64,000 nt of DNA, from positions 1-64,000 of the forward strand of contig JACPZW010000034.1 in assembly GCA_016195265.1 (NCBI GenBank). The letters are read 5' to 3'. The notes beneath the pieces were generated by a model. The model ran no database searches and was not told the origin of the DNA. It saw only the letters and a list, made by a program, of their open reading frames with translations. The translations under genes were made by a program, and so were the position numbers. Source of the stretch: Acidobacteriota bacterium (GTDB taxonomy: Bacteria > Acidobacteriota > Vicinamibacteria > Vicinamibacterales > CAVVIG01). Below are positions 61,967 to 64,000 of the stretch, one piece after another; position 1 is the stretch's first letter; each line of letters begins with the position of its first letter.

Positions 61967-62474
61967 CGTCCGAAGAAGATCGTGTGCGGAACCACCGTCC
62001 ATCGGCAAGCACGACCGACTCGTCGATCTGCCGATCCGGAATCGCCCAGTAGCGCCGTAACAACGCGGCCTTGTCTTCGTTGCGAACCAGCGCGAATCCT
62101 TCACGCTCGTAGAAGCGAACGGCCCAGGTCGCAGCGGTCCACGTGCCGATCAACATCGGGCGATTCGTCTGACTCCGCACGTGAGACAGCAGCTTTGCGC
62201 CGAGACCTCGACGCTGCGACGCAGTACGCGTGTAGGCATGCCGGACCAGCGCGACGTCTTTGACGAACTGAAGTCCCATCACCGCTGCGAGTTGTGTGTC
62301 TTCGTAGAAACCAGAGAACACCACGCTGCTCGCGATTTCGTGCGCGAGTTCCTCTCGAGACATGTACGGTTCGTGCCAGCAGTCCGGAGCGATGATGCCG
62401 TGGTACGCCGAGGCGCCATCGTTGATGACTTCGTAAATGCCCTCGGCGTCGGCCGGTTCGCACTGGCGAATCAT
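61944..62474 (-). CDS. GNAT-family N-acetyltransferase
   Basis: 176 residues from ATG 62474. GNAT fold: IRQCEPADAEGIYEVINDGASAY at the start, LQFVKDVALVRHAYTRTASQRRGLGAKLLSHV with the acetyl-CoA loop RRGLGAKL, and AVRFYEREGFALV. The acceptor (small molecule or protein) is not predictable. The final residues (DAGRRAEG) and stop are provided by the CAGCCCTCAGCCCT repeat, so the native C-terminus may have been slightly altered. Confidence 0.85.
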   Translation of the reverse strand: MIRQCEPADAEGIYEVINDGASAYHGIIAPDCWHEPYMSREELAHEIASSVVFSGFYEDTQLAAVMGLQFVKDVALVRHAYTRTASQRRGLGAKLLSHVRSQTNRPMLIGTWTAATWAVRFYEREGFALVRNEDKAALLRRYWAIPDRQIDESVVLADGRWFRTRSSSDAGRRAEG

Positions 62475-62488
62475 GATCCCGCCATCAG

Positions 62489-62523
62489 CGCTTAGCCCTT
62501 CAGCCCTTCGCCCTCAGCCCTAA
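62489..62523. repeat. AGCCCTTCAGCCCTTCGCCCTC repeat at a gene end
   Basis: The same tandem family fills the gap between the S9 peptidase stop and the GNAT start. The S9 stop (TAG) lies in its first unit on the minus strand. Confidence 0.8.
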
Positions 62524-64000
62524 CGCTCGCGATCTTGTGTGCTTGTCGCGCCGGATCGTGCGGGCGAGTCAGGCGCGACGGCGTTCGTCTTGCCCTCGAG
62601 GTATCGCTCGAACCAGTACACCTGCCACTTGATGCTCTCGACGAGGTGCTTCGGCTCGCCCGTGCGCGTCAGGTTGTGGTTCTCGCGTGGAAAGAAGACG
62701 ATCTCGCTCGGCACGCCGAAATGCCGCAAGGCGCGGAACCACTGCTCGCCCTGTTCGATCGGCACGCGGTAGTCGTTGTCCGAGTGGAGGACGAGCGTGG
62801 GCGTCTTCACGTTCTTCACGTACTTCAGCGGCGAGCGATCCCAGTAAAGATCGAACTTGTCGAAGATATCGCCCTGGAAATCGTCCGCGTGCCCGTACTG
62901 CCCATCGCGCGTCCCATCGTCCGACACGAAATTCGAAATGCTGCGCAGCGTGACAGCGGCTTTGAAGCGGGTTGTGTGGCTGACGATCCAATTCGTCATG
63001 AACCCGCCGTAGCTGCCGCCGGTGACACCGAGGCGATCGCGATCGATCCAGTCGTACTTCGCGAGGATCGCGTCGACGCCGCTCATGACGTCGACGTAAT
63101 CCTTGCCGCCCCAGTTGAGCTCGATGCCGCGCTCGAACTTCTCGCCGTACCCGGTCGAGCCGCGCGGGTTGGTGAAGAAGACCGCCCAGCCGTGCGACGC
63201 GTAGACCTGGAACTCGTGATACCAGTCGAAGCCGAACTGACCGGCGGGCCCGCCGTGGATCGTGAGAATCATCGGGTACTTTTTGCCGGCTTCCCATCCG
63301 GCCGGCTTCATGAAGAAGCCGTCCACGTCCCAGCCGTCCGCGCCCCTGTAGGGCACGCGCTCGACCGGCACCAGATTCAACTGCTTCCACAGCGCCCCGT
63401 TCAAATGCGTGAGCTGCTTGACATTGATTAATCCGGGGGCCCCAGCCCCCCGGAGCCCGTTCATGTTCAGATCGGCGACGTAGAGATCGTCCATCCGCGT
63501 CGGATCGTTCTCGCCGTACGCGATCCGTCCTGTCTTCTCGTTGATGTCGACGAGATGCACAGTTCGATCGCCAGTCGTGACCGGCGTCGCCCGTCGTGCC
63601 GTGAGATCAACGCGATAGAGCCGCGACGTGCCGTGATACCCGGTCTCGAAGTAGAGCGACTTGCCGTCCGCCGCCCAGCGCATTGCCGTCGGAATGAGAT
63701 CGACACCGTCCGCCGCGAGCCGTGACGCGGATCCACCTGCACTCGACGCGAGCCAGATCTTCGGATGCGTCTTCTCGGGCACGGCGCTGATGAACGCGAT
63801 CGTCTGACCGTCCGGCGACCAGCGCGGCGAGTTGTCGCCGGTCGCGTGATCCGAAATCTTCGTCAGCGCGCCGCCAGTCGCCCCGTCGGCATTGACGACC
63901 CAGACGTCGGTGTTGTGCGACTCGTCGAACGCCTTGCCGGTGCGGTCGGAAACGAATGCGATCCGGCGGCTGTCTGGCGACCACTGCGGATCGGCGTCGT
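62520..64000 (-). CDS. S9-family prolyl-oligopeptidase-type peptidase (N-terminus outside window)
   Basis: The last 493 residues of a protein that continues beyond position 64000. The first part is TolB/WD40-like propeller repeats (WSPDSRRIAFVSDRTG, RWSPDGQTIAFISA), followed by the alpha/beta-hydrolase catalytic domain: nucleophile Ser in VTGGSYGGFMTNW, Asp in HSDNDYRVP and His in FPRENHNLTR. The Ser and His elements fit acylaminoacyl-peptidase/dipeptidyl-peptidase relatives (S9C). The fold cuts short peptides that the propeller admits. About 120 residues into the visible part, RGAGAPG is encoded by a CCGGGGGCC/GCCCCCCGG palindrome, an in-frame insertion. Confidence 0.9.
   Translation of the reverse strand, partial: DADPQWSPDSRRIAFVSDRTGKAFDESHNTDVWVVNADGATGGALTKISDHATGDNSPRWSPDGQTIAFISAVPEKTHPKIWLASSAGGSASRLAADGVDLIPTAMRWAADGKSLYFETGYHGTSRLYRVDLTARRATPVTTGDRTVHLVDINEKTGRIAYGENDPTRMDDLYVADLNMNGLRGAGAPGLINVKQLTHLNGALWKQLNLVPVERVPYRGADGWDVDGFFMKPAGWEAGKKYPMILTIHGGPAGQFGFDWYHEFQVYASHGWAVFFTNPRGSTGYGEKFERGIELNWGGKDYVDVMSGVDAILAKYDWIDRDRLGVTGGSYGGFMTNWIVSHTTRFKAAVTLRSISNFVSDDGTRDGQYGHADDFQGDIFDKFDLYWDRSPLKYVKNVKTPTLVLHSDNDYRVPIEQGEQWFRALRHFGVPSEIVFFPRENHNLTRTGEPKHLVESIKWQVYWFERYLEGKTNAVAPDSPARSGATSTQDRER
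63433..63453. repeat. in-frame CCGGGGGC-CCCAGCCCCCCGG palindrome
   Basis: A G/C-only hairpin with an 8-bp stem lies inside the S9 peptidase gene, in a loop between the blades DLNMNGL and INVKQLTHL. Confidence 0.85.

Overview
The window looks like high-GC chromosomal DNA from a soil-type Acidobacteriota bacterium, most likely class Vicinamibacteria. This is inferred from the PadR regulator plus ADOP-type permease pair, the many GTG and TTG starts, the mix of secreted peptidases, and the abundance of small palindromic repeats. I could compare it with no database, so the taxonomy is tentative. No rRNA, tRNA, CRISPR array or complete insertion sequence was recognised.

Layout. 1-9.0 kb: the 5' part of a Tat-exported [2Fe-2S] protein, a beta-CASP RNase, a frameshifted dipeptidyl-peptidase III, a HEAT-repeat/cyclophilin fusion, an aminotransferase and malQ. 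9.0-24.1 kb: an M28 peptidase, an M23 peptidase, a serine-synthesis block (DUF1015, serA, serC), a fatty-acid desaturase, pcnB, a STAS protein, a retropepsin-like protein, polA and a lipoprotein. 24.2-39.3 kb: an ArsR regulator followed by twelve co-directional, nearly gapless genes. These form two tandem copies of a Hyf-like (group 4 [NiFe] hydrogenase-type) membrane complex. 39.3-40.6 kb: an AT-richer island with a broken dGTPase, bounded by imperfect direct repeats. 40.6-64 kb: DUF1223, a FAD oxidoreductase, a PLP decarboxylase, an RNB ribonuclease, a patch of truncated genes (DinB, DUF4386), an AlkZ-related protein, an M3 peptidase, a cytochrome c, PadR/ADOP, rsmH, a decayed GntR-ABC module, gltA, slipin/NfeD, a GNAT protein and a partial S9 peptidase.

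The most interesting system is the 24.2-39.3 kb cluster. Module 2 (31782-39302) has a large subunit with all four Ni-site cysteines (C212, C215, C506, C509), and its small subunit is fused to a ferredoxin domain that keeps ligands for only one [4Fe-4S] cluster. Module 1 (24549-31760) has the same membrane subunits and an intact small-subunit cluster site (C53, C56, C120, C150). In its large subunit, however, all four Ni ligands are replaced (S231, T234, S519, G522). A likely proton-pumping hydrogenase therefore sits in one apparent operon with a Ni-less relative of the Ehr type. A single ArsR-type regulator precedes both, with an AT-rich palindrome over its own start codon.

A second theme is repeats. 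At least five families of short palindromic or tandem repeats occur between genes, at gene ends where they supply stop codons, within signal-peptide regions, and in-frame inside coding sequences (the beta-CASP RNase, pcnB, DUF1223, the FAD oxidoreductase and the S9 peptidase).
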